From Rhizobium sp. FKL33 (GTDB lineage: Bacteria; Pseudomonadota; Alphaproteobacteria; Rhizobiales; Rhizobiaceae), in the NCBI RefSeq assembly GCF_005222915.1, contig NZ_STFX01000007.1, positions 62,001 through 126,000 of the forward strand: a stretch of 64,000 nucleotides of DNA, in the 5' to 3' direction. Below, piece by piece: positions 25,495 to 34,835 of this stretch. The position numbers and the translations under genes were made by a program. Below the pieces are notes generated by a model, which was given only the letters and a program-made list of their open reading frames with translations, was not told where the DNA came from and did not search any database. Positions within the stretch are counted from its first letter, which is position 1, and every line of letters begins with the position of its first letter.

Positions 25495-28149
25495 ATGACG
25501 CTCCCCATCGCAACCTACCGCCTGCAGTTTCGCAACGGCATGACCTTCGATCGCGCCATCGACCTCGTTCCTCATCTCAACCGTCTCGGCGTCAGCCATC
25601 TCTATTGCTCGCCGATCTTCACCGCCGCCGCCGGCTCCACCCATGGCTACGATATCGCCGATCCCAACGAGATCGATCCGGACCTCGGCGGCCGCGACGG
25701 CTTCGACCGGCTGGCCAACGCGCTGAGCGCCGCCAATATCGGCGTCATCCTCGACATCGTGCCCAATCATCTCTCCGCCTCGCTCGACAATCGCTGGTGG
25801 CGGAGCGTAGTCGAATGGGGTGAAGACAGCCCCTATGCCCGCCATTTCGACATCGACTGGAGCCAGAAGCTTACTTTGCCCTTCCTGTCGAGGCCGCTCG
25901 AGGAGGCGGCGACGCTGGACGAGGCGTATCTCGCTTTCGACAGCGACCGCGGCGCCCTCGCTTTCTCCTTCTATGGCAGCGCCTACCCGCTTCATCCGCG
26001 CAGCTATGCGGACGCGCTGAAGGGCTTCGCCGCGCCCGGTCTCGCCGAGATCCTCGCGCTGGCCGCCGCCGCCCGACCCGACAATGAGGCCGATTTCCAC
26101 GACGCGATGCGGCAGGCGCTCGCCGGCGCTGTCGATCTGAACGCCGACTTGCGGGCCGCCATGTCTCCCGAGAGGCTGGTGGAGATCATCGGTCTTCAGC
26201 CCTGGGTCCCGATCCAGTGGCAGAAGGCGGCGAGCGGGCTCAGCTATCGACGCTTTTTTGAGATCACCGGTCTGGTCGGCCTGCGCGTGGAAGACGAGCA
26301 GGTGTTCGAGGATAGCCACGCCCTCATTCTCGATCTCATCGAGAAAGGCGTCGTCGACGGCGTGCGCGTCGACCATATCGACGGCCTCGCCGATCCTGAA
26401 GCCTATCTCGTCAAGCTCCGCCAGCATATCGGTCCCAACGCTTATCTGGTGGTCGAGAAGATCCTCGAACATGAGGAGCAGTTGCCGAGCCACTGGCCGG
26501 TGCAGGGCACGACCGGCTACGAGGTCATCGCCACGACGGCATTGGCGCTGGCCCCCGATGATCTCGCCCCTCTCGATCGCGCCTATGCCGCCCTGACCCA
26601 ACCGGATTACGATCCCCAAGCCGATTTCGACGAGGCGCGCCGGCTGATGATCGACGTCAATTTCGAGGGCGAGGTCAAGGCGCTCGAACGCCTGGCGCTC
26701 GATCTCGCCGTCCGCGAGGAAGACTGTTCGACGCCCGATCCCGACGGCATGAGCCGGGCGCTGCGCGCGCTGCTCGCCGCTTTCCCTGTCTATCGCACCT
26801 ATGGCTCCAAGGCGGGCCTGAGGTCGCAGGATACGGAGGTGCTGCTCAGGATCTTCGAAAAGCTCTATCGACAGGTCGATCGCGCCGACGCCGCGACACT
26901 GCGTTGCCTGCAGGCCATTCTGCGTGGCGACATGCAGCCTGAAAATCTCGACGACGCCATCCGCTTCCGCACCCGCATGCAGCATCTCACCGGCCCGCTG
27001 CTCGCCAAGGCGCTGGAGGACACCTTCTTCTACCGCTACCACAGGCTGCTGGCGCTGAACGAAGTCGGCTGCGACCCGTTCATCCAGGGCGGTTCGATCG
27101 AGCATTTTCATGCGCGAATGAAGGACCGCGCCCTGCGTCAGCCGAATGGCCTGTCGGCGACCTCGACCCATGACACCAAACGTGGCGAAGACGCCCGCGC
27201 CCGCCTGTTCACGCTGGCGGAAGCGCCTGATATCTGGGCCGAGGCGGTGACGCGATGGCGGGACATGAACAAGGGCGCCATCGCCGGTCTCTCTGATGGC
27301 ACTGCCCCCGAGCCCGACGTCGAATGGATGATCTATCAGGGCCTCGCCGGCGCATGGAGGCTCGGCGAAGACGGCGACAGCGAGACCAGCCTCGCCGCCT
27401 TCCGTGACCGCTTCCTCGCCTATGTCGAGAAGTCGGTCCGCGAGGCGAAACGGCGCGGCAACTGGTCCGACGCCGGCAACAACTATGAAAAAGCCGTTCT
27501 CGCCTATGCGGAACGGTTGTTCTCGCCCGACGCCGCCGCCTTTCGCGCCGATTTCGAAAAGACGCTCGAACCGTTCGCCCGCGCCGGCCTGATCAACAGC
27601 CTCACCCAGACGCTGATCAAACTGACCGCGCCCGGCATTCCCGATATCTATCAGGGATCTGAAGGCCTGGATTTCTCGCTGGTCGATCCCGACAACCGTC
27701 GCCCGGTCGATTACGCCGCAATGGAGGAACTCGAAACCTTGCGGCCATCGGCTTGGCCTGAAACGGCCGACGATATGGCGGCCATGAAATTCCGGCTCGT
27801 CGCGGAAATCCTGTCGTTGCGAAAGCGCCTGCCGGACCTGTTTTCCGATGGTCACTATACGCCCCTGTCCCTGCACGGCCCGGCCAGCGGTCATGCAGTT
27901 GCCTATGCCCGGATATTGGGCAATACGGCGTTGATCGTGATCGCCCCAAGACTGCCGTTTACCTTGATGCGTCAAGGGGAGCCGAAAACGATGTTCGCCG
28001 GCACAAACCTTGTTCTGCCTGCAGACGCAGCCGACCTACCCTTCGCGTGTCTCGCGTCGGGACAATCGCTTGAAATAGAGGATGGCAGGGCGTCGCTGAA
28101 GCATGCGTTCGATCAAGCTCCCTTCGCCCTGTATCTCGCGACGGCTTGA
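25495..28149 (+). CDS. treY: Malto-oligosyltrehalose synthase TreY
   Basis: 884 aa GH13 enzyme. It shows TreY's opening (ATYRLQF), region I DIVPNH, region II GVRVDHIDGL with the nucleophile Asp, region III VEKILEHEEQL with the acid/base Glu, and STHDTKRGED in region IV. It converts the reducing end of malto-oligosaccharides to trehalosyl ends, which TreZ then releases. Neither treZ nor glycogen genes are in the window. Start choice is uncertain: ATG 25495 fits the family, ATG 25480 is also open, and neither has a strong ribosome-binding site. Confidence 0.92.
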   Translation: MTLPIATYRLQFRNGMTFDRAIDLVPHLNRLGVSHLYCSPIFTAAAGSTHGYDIADPNEIDPDLGGRDGFDRLANALSAANIGVILDIVPNHLSASLDNRWWRSVVEWGEDSPYARHFDIDWSQKLTLPFLSRPLEEAATLDEAYLAFDSDRGALAFSFYGSAYPLHPRSYADALKGFAAPGLAEILALAAAARPDNEADFHDAMRQALAGAVDLNADLRAAMSPERLVEIIGLQPWVPIQWQKAASGLSYRRFFEITGLVGLRVEDEQVFEDSHALILDLIEKGVVDGVRVDHIDGLADPEAYLVKLRQHIGPNAYLVVEKILEHEEQLPSHWPVQGTTGYEVIATTALALAPDDLAPLDRAYAALTQPDYDPQADFDEARRLMIDVNFEGEVKALERLALDLAVREEDCSTPDPDGMSRALRALLAAFPVYRTYGSKAGLRSQDTEVLLRIFEKLYRQVDRADAATLRCLQAILRGDMQPENLDDAIRFRTRMQHLTGPLLAKALEDTFFYRYHRLLALNEVGCDPFIQGGSIEHFHARMKDRALRQPNGLSATSTHDTKRGEDARARLFTLAEAPDIWAEAVTRWRDMNKGAIAGLSDGTAPEPDVEWMIYQGLAGAWRLGEDGDSETSLAAFRDRFLAYVEKSVREAKRRGNWSDAGNNYEKAVLAYAERLFSPDAAAFRADFEKTLEPFARAGLINSLTQTLIKLTAPGIPDIYQGSEGLDFSLVDPDNRRPVDYAAMEELETLRPSAWPETADDMAAMKFRLVAEILSLRKRLPDLFSDGHYTPLSLHGPASGHAVAYARILGNTALIVIAPRLPFTLMRQGEPKTMFAGTNLVLPADAADLPFACLASGQSLEIEDGRASLKHAFDQAPFALYLATA

Positions 28150-28328
28150 CCGAAAAAGAGTATCGCGAACCGTCGCAACAGACGGTTCGCCTAACCATGC
28201 GGAAATGGCCCGAAGCACATCAAAGTGAGGGAGACGCCAGTCCTGCGAGCGGCTGTTGAACGCCAAACGGCATGTTTCGCCGCAACGCTTTCCGCTGCGG
28301 TTTGTCAAGCGCCAGACATTCCCGCCGC

Positions 28329-28604
28329 TCAGGCGACCGGCGCTTCCTTGACCTTACGGGCCGCAGGCTTCTTGGCGCTTGTCTCCGATTTCACCGCCGG
28401 CGCCTTCTTGGCGGCGGGCTTTTCGGCGCCGTCCGTTTTCTTGGCGGCGCGCGGTTTGGCGGCCTTGGCGGGAGCGGCGTCCTCGGCCTCTATTTCAGCG
28501 ACCGCTTGCGACCAATGCTCTTCATGAAGGCCTTCTGGTTGGCCTGCATCTTCCCAGATCTTGTGCGCCCGTTTGCGGATGCGGTCTTCTTTGGTGTCTG
28601 CCAT
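28329..28604 (-). CDS. DUF2934 protein with Lys/Ala-rich tail
   Basis: 91 aa. Residues ~5-40 match DUF2934 (EDRIRKRAHKIWEDAGQPEG, then HWSQAVAE). The remainder is a low-complexity Ala-Lys-Pro tail like that of histone-H1-type proteins, suggesting nucleic-acid contact. The ATG at 28604 has GGGGAG upstream. An EcfG-type promoter at 28681-28705 points to general stress control, in line with DUF2934 genes often being stress-induced in rhizobia. Confidence 0.85.
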   Translation of the reverse strand: MADTKEDRIRKRAHKIWEDAGQPEGLHEEHWSQAVAEIEAEDAAPAKAAKPRAAKKTDGAEKPAAKKAPAVKSETSAKKPAARKVKEAPVA

Positions 28605-28680
28605 GCTGTGAACTCCCCATCGTCGGACTATGTAAGGATATCGTCCCCTTGGCGGCGGGTTCCGCCTGCCGCGGCCGGCT

Positions 28681-28705
28681 AACGGTTCAAGCCTGAAGTT
28701 GTTCC
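28681..28705 (-). promoter_or_regulatory. EcfG-type stress promoter (GGAAC-N16-CGTT)
   Basis: On the minus strand GGAAC (28701-28705) and CGTT (28681-28684) are spaced by 16 bases, about 77 bases upstream of the DUF2934 start codon. Confidence 0.72.
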
Positions 28706-28870
28706 ACGCGCGACGACTGCGCTCCAGGTGGAATCGAGCATATTCTAGCAGCTGCGGCATGGAAACACCGGCGCCGCAAAAAGCCAAATTTTGGACAGGA
28801 ACTTTGCGGCATTGACAGCATTGACCCGCGCATTTACGCCTTGAGCTCCTTTGATCCAGACCGGATAGGC

Positions 28871-30637
28871 ATGACAACTCCCCAATACCTCGCCCTCGGC
28901 GTCATCGCTCTCATGATGGCCGTCTTCATCTGGGACCGTATTCGTTACGATGTGGTCGCGTGCGGCGCATTGGCGCTGAGTGTCGTCGTCGGCATCGTGC
29001 CCGCTGAGAAGGCTTTTTCCGGCTTCAGCGACGATATCGTCATCATCGTCGGCTCGGCGCTGGTCGTGAGTTACGGCGTCGCCCGGTCCGGCATTGTCGA
29101 TCTGACCATCAAGCGTTTCTTTCCCAACCTGCAGACGGTGCATGCGCAGCTGGCGCTGCTGGTTCTTTCGGTCGCCATTCTCTCCGCCTTCATCAAGAAC
29201 ATCGGCGCGCTCGCGATCATGATGCCGGCCGCCTTTCAGTTTGCGCGCAAGAGCGGCAAATCGCCCTCGCTCTACCTGATGCCGATGAGCTTCGGCGCCC
29301 TGCTCGGCGGCCTGATGACCCAGATCGGCACCTCCCCCAACATCGTCGTTTCCCGCCTGCGTCATGAATTGACCGGCGAGAGTTTCACGATGTTCGACTT
29401 CACGCCAGTTGGGGCGACGCTGACGGTGGTGGGCGCCGCCTTCCTGATTTTCTTTCACTGGATCCTGCCCGAGCGCCGCAACGAAAACCCGTCGATCGAG
29501 GAATCGCTCGACAGCAAGATCTACTCGACCGAGGCGACGGTCACCGACGAGTCCCCGATCAATGGCAAGGCGCTCAGCGAGCTGCTGCAGTATAGCGATC
29601 GTGAAATCGTCGCCACTGCCGTGATCCGCGGTCATACCCGCATGACGCCCTTCCCGGATCTCGTCATGCATACAGGCGACACGATCATTCTCGAAGGCAG
29701 CCCGAACAATCTCGACCGCGCCGTATCGGGAGCGAAGTTGAAGCTGCAGGGCTCTCGGGCCCTCGTCAAGGATCGCGCCGATCTGATTTCCGTCGAAGCC
29801 GTCATCACCCGGGAGTCCTCGCTCGTCGGTCTCTCAGCCCGGCAATTGTCATTGTCCAACCGTCGCAACGTCAATCTGCTGGCCGTCAGCCGCCAGGGAC
29901 ATCGCCTGTCGGAACGCCTGTCCGAACTCGTGCTGCAGGAAGGCGATGTCATCGTGCTGCAGGGCAGCCGCGCGACGCTGCCGAGCGTGCTGCAGGATTT
30001 CGCCTGTCTGCCGCTCGCCCAGCGCGACATCATGCTCGGCGCGTCGCGGCGCGCCTATCTGCCGGTGATCATTCTCGCAGCGGCCATGGCGGCCACGGCG
30101 GCCGGGCTTGCATCGGTGCCGGTGGCCTTTTTCTGTTCGGCGCTGGCCATGGTGATCTTCGGCGTCATTCCGCTGGCTGACGTCTACAAGGCTTTCGACG
30201 GCCCCATCCTGATCATGCTGGCGGCGCTGATCCCTGTCGCCGACACGCTCAGGACGTCCGGCGCCAGCGAGATCCTCGCCCACCACCTGGGCGAAATTGC
30301 CCACACCATGCCGTCTTGGGGCGCGCTCACGCTGATCCTGGTCACAGCGATGGCCGTGACGCCCTTTCTCAACAACGCCGCCACGGTGCTGGTCATGGCG
30401 CCCATCGCCGCCTCTTTTGCAACCACGCTCGGCTACAAGCCGGAAGCCTTCCTGATGGCGGTGGCGATCGGCGCGGGCTGCGATTTCCTGACCCCGATCG
30501 GCCATCAATGCAACACGCTGGTCATGGGTCCGGGCGGCTATCGCTTCAGCGATTATCCACGACTGGGCCTGCCCTTGTCCTTCATCGTCATAGTGGTCAG
30601 CGTGCCGATGCTGCTCTGGGTCTGGCCGGTCAGCTGA
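28871..30637 (+). CDS. SLC13/DASS-type permease with TrkA-C domains
   Basis: 588 aa membrane protein. Two transmembrane halves (~1-200 and ~400-588) carry the permease motifs QIGTSPNIVVS and FLTPIGHQCNTLV. Between them lie two RCK_C/TrkA-C domains (~220-385), the arrangement of SLC13 transporters that move divalent anions such as sulfate or dicarboxylates. The TrkA-C domains probably sense a ligand. The start is taken at ATG 28871. Its last 8 bases overlap the convergent EEP gene. Confidence 0.87.
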   Translation: MTTPQYLALGVIALMMAVFIWDRIRYDVVACGALALSVVVGIVPAEKAFSGFSDDIVIIVGSALVVSYGVARSGIVDLTIKRFFPNLQTVHAQLALLVLSVAILSAFIKNIGALAIMMPAAFQFARKSGKSPSLYLMPMSFGALLGGLMTQIGTSPNIVVSRLRHELTGESFTMFDFTPVGATLTVVGAAFLIFFHWILPERRNENPSIEESLDSKIYSTEATVTDESPINGKALSELLQYSDREIVATAVIRGHTRMTPFPDLVMHTGDTIILEGSPNNLDRAVSGAKLKLQGSRALVKDRADLISVEAVITRESSLVGLSARQLSLSNRRNVNLLAVSRQGHRLSERLSELVLQEGDVIVLQGSRATLPSVLQDFACLPLAQRDIMLGASRRAYLPVIILAAAMAATAAGLASVPVAFFCSALAMVIFGVIPLADVYKAFDGPILIMLAALIPVADTLRTSGASEILAHHLGEIAHTMPSWGALTLILVTAMAVTPFLNNAATVLVMAPIAASFATTLGYKPEAFLMAVAIGAGCDFLTPIGHQCNTLVMGPGGYRFSDYPRLGLPLSFIVIVVSVPMLLWVWPVS

Positions 30638-31382
30638 CCAGTTCCAGATCGACGACGATCGGCAGATGATCCGACGCCTTTCTGGCGAGCGGCGTGTCGA
30701 TCACCCGCGCCGAAATCGGCCTCAGTCGCTCATTGTGAAGGATATGGTCGAGCCGCAGAAGCGGCAGCCGCGCCGGGAAGGTCGCCAGCCAGCGGCCACC
30801 GAGGCGTGGCGCGGCGACTTGCAGAGGTTCGGAAAGCCGCCGAAACGCGCGGGAACTGGGAATGGCGTTGAAATCGCCCAAAAGCAGCACCGGCGCGCGC
30901 CTGCAGCAATCATGCCCTATCCAGCCGGGACCAAGCAGCGCCTCGGCCTGCAGCATCCGCTCCGAAGAGGACAGTCCGAAATGCGTGTTGAAGATCTGCA
31001 TTCTCTGTCCGTCCAGTTGGATTTCTATCCACAACGCTCCGCGCGGTTCGCCGCGTGACGGCAGCGCTGCGGCGCGGTGACGGATCGAGGGCAAGGCGGT
31101 GAGGATGGCGTCGCCATAACGCTCATCCTCGACATAAAGAGCCGGGTGGAAATGCGCCCGCATCTTGAGATGCGCCGCGATCGCCTCGGCCTGGTCGATT
31201 CCGCCGGAGCGCTTGCGCCCGACATCGAGCTCCTGCAGCGCGATGACATCTGCGCCCGATGCCGCGATTACCTCGGCGATACGTCCGGGATCGTGGCGGC
31301 GATCCGAGCCTCGGCAACTGTGAATATTATAGGTGAGCGCGCGCAACACGCGCCGGGAGGGGGGAACCTTCGGCGTCATCAT
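30630..31382 (-). CDS. Endonuclease/exonuclease/phosphatase (EEP) superfamily hydrolase
   Basis: About 250 aa. All EEP motifs are visible: LTYNIHSC, ALQELDV with the metal-binding Glu, NTHFGL, LLGDFNAIP, and the C-terminal SDHLPIV catalytic His. Substrate could be a phosphodiester in lipid or nucleic acid. Neighbouring PLD and LPG-synthase-like genes suggest membrane lipid metabolism. The start is ambiguous among ATGs at 31397, 31382 and 31379; no ribosome-binding site stands out. Confidence 0.82.
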   Translation of the reverse strand: MMTPKVPPSRRVLRALTYNIHSCRGSDRRHDPGRIAEVIAASGADVIALQELDVGRKRSGGIDQAEAIAAHLKMRAHFHPALYVEDERYGDAILTALPSIRHRAAALPSRGEPRGALWIEIQLDGQRMQIFNTHFGLSSSERMLQAEALLGPGWIGHDCCRRAPVLLLGDFNAIPSSRAFRRLSEPLQVAAPRLGGRWLATFPARLPLLRLDHILHNERLRPISARVIDTPLARKASDHLPIVVDLELVS

Positions 31383-31388
31383 GCGAGG

Positions 31389-31415
31389 GGAACCCATTGC
31401 GGCCGGATTCGTTCC
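31389..31415. promoter_or_regulatory. Overlapping bidirectional EcfG-type promoters
   Basis: On the plus strand GGAAC (31389-31393) and CGTT (31410-31413) are spaced by 16 bases, facing the gene at 31445. On the minus strand GGAAC (31411-31415) and GGTT (31391-31394) are also spaced by 16, facing the EEP gene. The two promoters occupy the same 27 bases. Confidence 0.65.
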
Positions 31416-31444
31416 CTTCCGACACTTCAGGAGACCGGCGGTCC

Positions 31445-32383
31445 ATGCTTCTCAAATATCTCGCACGCGCCATTTTCGTCATCGCCGTCATCGGCGCGAT
31501 CTATCTTCTCGTCAGGACGCTGAGGCAATATTCGCTCGACGACGTGCTGTCCACGCTCGGCGCCATTCCACTCAGCCATCTGGCGATCGGCCTGGGCTTC
31601 GCCGCCTGCTCCTACTTCTGCCTCGCGGTCGGCGACTGGCTCGCGACGCGCTATGCCGGCAAGCCGCTCAAGTTCCGCCAGACGGCGCTGGCCTCCTTCG
31701 TCAGCCTGTCGATCGGACACAATGTCGGGGTCGCGGCGCTGTCGAGCGGCGCCGTGCGTTACCGCTTTTATTCGCGCTGGGGTCTGGATGGCGAGGCCGT
31801 CGCCAAGATCATCCTGTTTTGCGGCGTCACCGTCGCGCTCGGCCTGTCGACGCTGGGTTCGATCGGCATGGCGCTGCGGCCGGAGGACGCCGGCGACATG
31901 ATGAAGCTCGACACAGGCGCGATCCACCTGCTGGCGGGCGTCTTCGCCATCTTCCCGGTGGTCTATCTCCTGCTCTGCGCCGTGTTGCGCAAGCCGCTGC
32001 GCATTCGCTCCTGGAGCATGAAACTGCCGACGATGCGACTGGCGCTCGCGCAGGTCGTTGTGGGCACGATCAATTTCTCCTTCGTTTCGGCGGCTCTGCA
32101 TCAGATGCTGACCGCCTTTGCGCCCGCAAGCTATCTCAAGGTCGCTGCCGCTTCGATCACCGCCAACATCGCCGCCATCATCTCGCATGTGCCGGGCGGT
32201 CTGGGCGTGCTCGAGGCGACCATCGTGCATATCCTACCCGGCGCGTCGTCGATCGCCGCGGTGATCGCGTTCCGCGTGGTTTATTATTTCATCCCCCTCG
32301 CCTTCGGCCTGCTCCTCCTGGCCGCGAGCGAACTGACGCTGAAAAACAAGGCGGCGGGCTATCAACCCGCCGCCGCCGAATAG
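31445..32383 (+). CDS. LPG-synthase-like transmembrane protein (UPF0104)
   Basis: 312 aa integral membrane protein with about eight helices, of the lysylphosphatidylglycerol synthase/flippase transmembrane family. Markers are SIGHNVGVAALSSGAVRYRFY near residue 95 and ISHVPGGLGVLEATIV near 245. It lacks the C-terminal soluble aminoacyl-transferase domain of full MprF, so a flippase-like role is more likely than lipid aminoacylation. The end of the coding region forms a GCGGCGGG/CCCGCCGC hairpin (32350-32374) that may help termination. An EcfG-type promoter is 30 bases upstream. Confidence 0.85.
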   Translation: MLLKYLARAIFVIAVIGAIYLLVRTLRQYSLDDVLSTLGAIPLSHLAIGLGFAACSYFCLAVGDWLATRYAGKPLKFRQTALASFVSLSIGHNVGVAALSSGAVRYRFYSRWGLDGEAVAKIILFCGVTVALGLSTLGSIGMALRPEDAGDMMKLDTGAIHLLAGVFAIFPVVYLLLCAVLRKPLRIRSWSMKLPTMRLALAQVVVGTINFSFVSAALHQMLTAFAPASYLKVAAASITANIAAIISHVPGGLGVLEATIVHILPGASSIAAVIAFRVVYYFIPLAFGLLLLAASELTLKNKAAGYQPAAAE

Positions 32384-32442
32384 TGTGCGTTTTCTGAAGA
32401 CACGGAGACTGCGGTTCCGTCTTCTTGCGGTGGAACACCTCG

Positions 32443-33945
32443 TTACACGTCGTTGCGTTTCTGCGGCGCGGTCAGCCAAGACAGTCGACCAGTCAGCGCA
32501 TCCCATAGACGACGCGCACCCTTGATCGGCGTGAAGGGCTTGCGCGGATCGACAACGCCGGTGCCAAAGACAGGTCCGGTCTGGCCCTTGCGGACGTCGA
32601 TATTAAGCGCGCGCAGCCCGCGGGGCTTCACATTCAAGTCTTCGATTGCAGCGATCAGGCTCGCGCGTTCGGTCACGGCGGCGCGCACATCCTGTTCGGC
32701 GCAGTCGAGATGTTCCGCCATCAGCCGGTCGCGCAGCGACAGGATCGCACCCTTGCAGGCGCCGCTATCGGCTTCAATCGCAATATCGGATTCGGTGTCC
32801 AGACCTTCTGACCGATTGTTGAGGTTGGAGGAGCCGAGCCGGATGAACCGGTCGTCCACCACCACCAGCTTGGCGTGGACGAGGATATCGCATTCGCCGC
32901 CGTTGCGATCGGGAACGACGGGAGAAAGCGCCCGGAACCGGCCGTAACGATCGGCGCGCTTCAACCGGCGGATCAGCCGATCGCGATTGGCGCCCATCAT
33001 CATCTTCTCCAAGAAGCCATGCGACTGCTTGGTGACGATCACCACGACTTCGGGGCCATTCGGCTCCGCAAGCCGTCTGGCGAGCAGCCGGCCGACCTCG
33101 AAAGAGGCCAGATATTGAGTCTCGATATATATCGAGTCCTTTGCAGAGGCGAGCGCATCCATGGTCAGGCGCATGGCTTCACGCCGGCTCTTGCGACCGC
33201 GGATGCCCGGCTCGGTGCGGGCGAGCGCCACCTCGCAGCCGCCGAATTCATCCGACACGCTATCGGGCCATATAGCCTCTTCGCCCTCAACTAAAACCGG
33301 CATGATTTCCTCGCCCATCGCATGGCGCCAGCGTCGTCGAGCCAGATCCCCGATCATCGCCGCCGCCGACCCCGACAGCGCCGCCTGCAGATCATGCACC
33401 GGCTCATAGGCTTCGCCCTTCGGCGTGACGCGCAGCGGATTATCGGGATCATGGCGGGGGTCGTCCCAGCGCTTGTGGGTCAGATCGATGCCGCCAATGA
33501 AAGCCACCTGATCATCGATCGCGACGAGCTTCTGATGATGCGATCCGCGGATCGCATGCCGGCGGTCAAAGCGCAGATGAATCCGGGGATGCGTCGACCA
33601 ACTGTTTTCGGAAAACAGCGCCAACGACTTGCCCGAATAGATCGGTCCCATCGCCCAGACCAGAATGCGGATTTCAAGTGCGTCGTTCTGTTCGACAAGG
33701 CCGCGAAGCAATTCACCCAAGGTTTCGTTGGGACGGTCGGGACGGAGATAGATATCCGGGTTGAAGTCCCAGCCGACAATCCAGATTGTCCTTCGCGCAT
33801 TGCGCAGCGCCTCGTCGAGCGCGGTGAAATAGGCGGCGCCATCCACCATGAAGCCGACGCGCTCGGCGACGGCCGAGCGCCAGGCATTGACGCCGACCTT
33901 GACGATCTGATCCGGCTCGAATGAGAGGTAATCGGGCTTCTGCAT
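32443..33945 (-). CDS. Phospholipase D/cardiolipin synthase-like protein
   Basis: 500 aa with two HKD motifs: HHQKLVAIDD (His137-x-Lys139-x4-Asp144) and HAKLVVVDD in the C-terminal half, the latter followed by GSSNLNNRS. These form one active site for phosphatidyl transfer or hydrolysis. No N-terminal membrane helices are seen, unlike standard bacterial cardiolipin synthases. It is convergent with the LPG-synthase-like gene. A near-consensus EcfG promoter lies at 33984-34008. Confidence 0.88.
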   Translation of the reverse strand: MQKPDYLSFEPDQIVKVGVNAWRSAVAERVGFMVDGAAYFTALDEALRNARRTIWIVGWDFNPDIYLRPDRPNETLGELLRGLVEQNDALEIRILVWAMGPIYSGKSLALFSENSWSTHPRIHLRFDRRHAIRGSHHQKLVAIDDQVAFIGGIDLTHKRWDDPRHDPDNPLRVTPKGEAYEPVHDLQAALSGSAAAMIGDLARRRWRHAMGEEIMPVLVEGEEAIWPDSVSDEFGGCEVALARTEPGIRGRKSRREAMRLTMDALASAKDSIYIETQYLASFEVGRLLARRLAEPNGPEVVVIVTKQSHGFLEKMMMGANRDRLIRRLKRADRYGRFRALSPVVPDRNGGECDILVHAKLVVVDDRFIRLGSSNLNNRSEGLDTESDIAIEADSGACKGAILSLRDRLMAEHLDCAEQDVRAAVTERASLIAAIEDLNVKPRGLRALNIDVRKGQTGPVFGTGVVDPRKPFTPIKGARRLWDALTGRLSWLTAPQKRNDV

Positions 33946-33983
33946 ATTGTCTTCCCCTGATCCGCATGCGTGTGATCCGGATC

Positions 33984-34008
33984 AACACGGCAGCAGCCGA
34001 GTTGTTCC
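33984..34008 (-). promoter_or_regulatory. EcfG-like promoter (GGAAC-N16-TGTT), near consensus
   Basis: On the minus strand GGAAC (34004-34008) and TGTT (33984-33987) are spaced by 16 bases, about 39 bases upstream of the PLD start codon. The first base of the -10 differs from CGTT. Confidence 0.5.
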
Positions 34009-34197
34009 GTTTCGCATGCGGAGAATGGCCGCTCCGCCGGCCTTGCGCCCCGGAGGTCAGCCGAGCGTTCGATCCGGAGAGCCCCCCCCGCAGGAGTTCA
34101 GGTGGATCGCGTATGGAGTTCTCCTGCGCAAGGACAACAAGAACTGCTCATGTCGGTTCCGATGTGTCCGCAAAAGATATAGCGGCTGCGCAATTTC

Positions 34198-34223
34198 GGA
34201 ACGGAAGCGCGTCCAGCATCGTT
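34198..34223 (+). promoter_or_regulatory. EcfG-type stress promoter (GGAAC-N17-CGTT)
   Basis: GGAAC (34198-34202) and CGTT (34220-34223) are spaced by 17 bases, 28 bases upstream of the small ORF at 34251. Confidence 0.72.
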
Positions 34224-34250
34224 GTCGGGGCAGGTCAACAGGAGCAGATG

Positions 34251-34439
34251 ATGACAAAAGCCCAAATCGATATCGAAGGACGTCAGGGCGAAGGCAAGCC
34301 GCAGGCCGAGACCAAGAACGCGCCAGCCGAGGGCCCCCATGCGCGCCCCGATCTCACCGATGACGAGAAAACGCCGGGATCGGGGGCATTGGTGGACAAG
34401 GACAACGAAGGCGGCGACGCCGACGGAGGCGTAGGCTGA
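34251..34439 (+). CDS. Small acidic hydrophilic protein, probable stress-response gene
   Basis: 62 aa, very rich in Asp, Glu, Gly and Lys, with no hydrophobic segment; probably disordered. The ATG at 34251 has AGGAG six bases upstream; an ATG at 34248 is adjacent. It is preceded by a consensus EcfG-type promoter and is similar in character to the small gene at 1741. Function unknown. Confidence 0.72.
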   Translation: MTKAQIDIEGRQGEGKPQAETKNAPAEGPHARPDLTDDEKTPGSGALVDKDNEGGDADGGVG

Positions 34440-34835
34440 TCAGTTGGAGGCTGACACATTGTCGCGGCTGAAGAGGCTGTCCCCGATGTCGGACAGTGCG
34501 TCGATGGTCCCACGCAGCACAAAGCCGCCATGGTCCTGCACCGATCGGCCGGCGCTTTCCCCAAATGCGAAAACGAAGGGAATACCCAGTTCGTCAAGCC
34601 GCTCGCAAAGCAGGAAAGCCTCTTCCGTCTCGATCTCGATATCCAAAATCGACGCATCCACGCGTCCATCGCTCAAAAACTCCACCGCCGTACGAACGCT
34701 GTCGAAAACAACGAAAGAGCCGCCCCACTCCTCGATCATGCGGCGGGCCGCGTCGACCAGAAAATAATCTTGATCCACAACCAGAAAAGTCTTGCCATTG
34801 AAGCAGTCCCGCGCAGCGCCGCTTTGTGAATCCAT
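34440..34835 (-). CDS. Stand-alone receiver domain, degenerate
   Basis: 131 aa CheY-like fold. The probable phosphoacceptor Asp is kept in ASILDIEIE and one acid-pocket Asp in VVDQD, but the second is Gln. The conserved Thr/Ser after strand 4 falls in FAFGES, and the Lys expected in the KP motif is replaced (FVLRGTI). It may be a pseudo-receiver or one with altered switching. Its stop abuts the stop of the small acidic gene. Confidence 0.78.
   Translation of the reverse strand: MDSQSGAARDCFNGKTFLVVDQDYFLVDAARRMIEEWGGSFVVFDSVRTAVEFLSDGRVDASILDIEIETEEAFLLCERLDELGIPFVFAFGESAGRSVQDHGGFVLRGTIDALSDIGDSLFSRDNVSASN

Larger units (their letters stand above)
33946..34250. other. Divergent promoter region between the PLD gene and a small acidic gene
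   Basis: 305 bases without a supported gene. It carries two outward-facing EcfG-type promoters, at 33984-34008 (minus) and 34198-34223 (plus). The middle contains no further recognisable signal. Confidence 0.6.

Noticed and set aside
25411-27975. 854-codon open frame antisense to treY, and similar ones antisense to both DMGDH-like genes and the fhuB gene
   Set aside because: Each mirrors a well-supported gene, has no ribosome-binding site, and shows the low-complexity composition expected of an antisense shadow.
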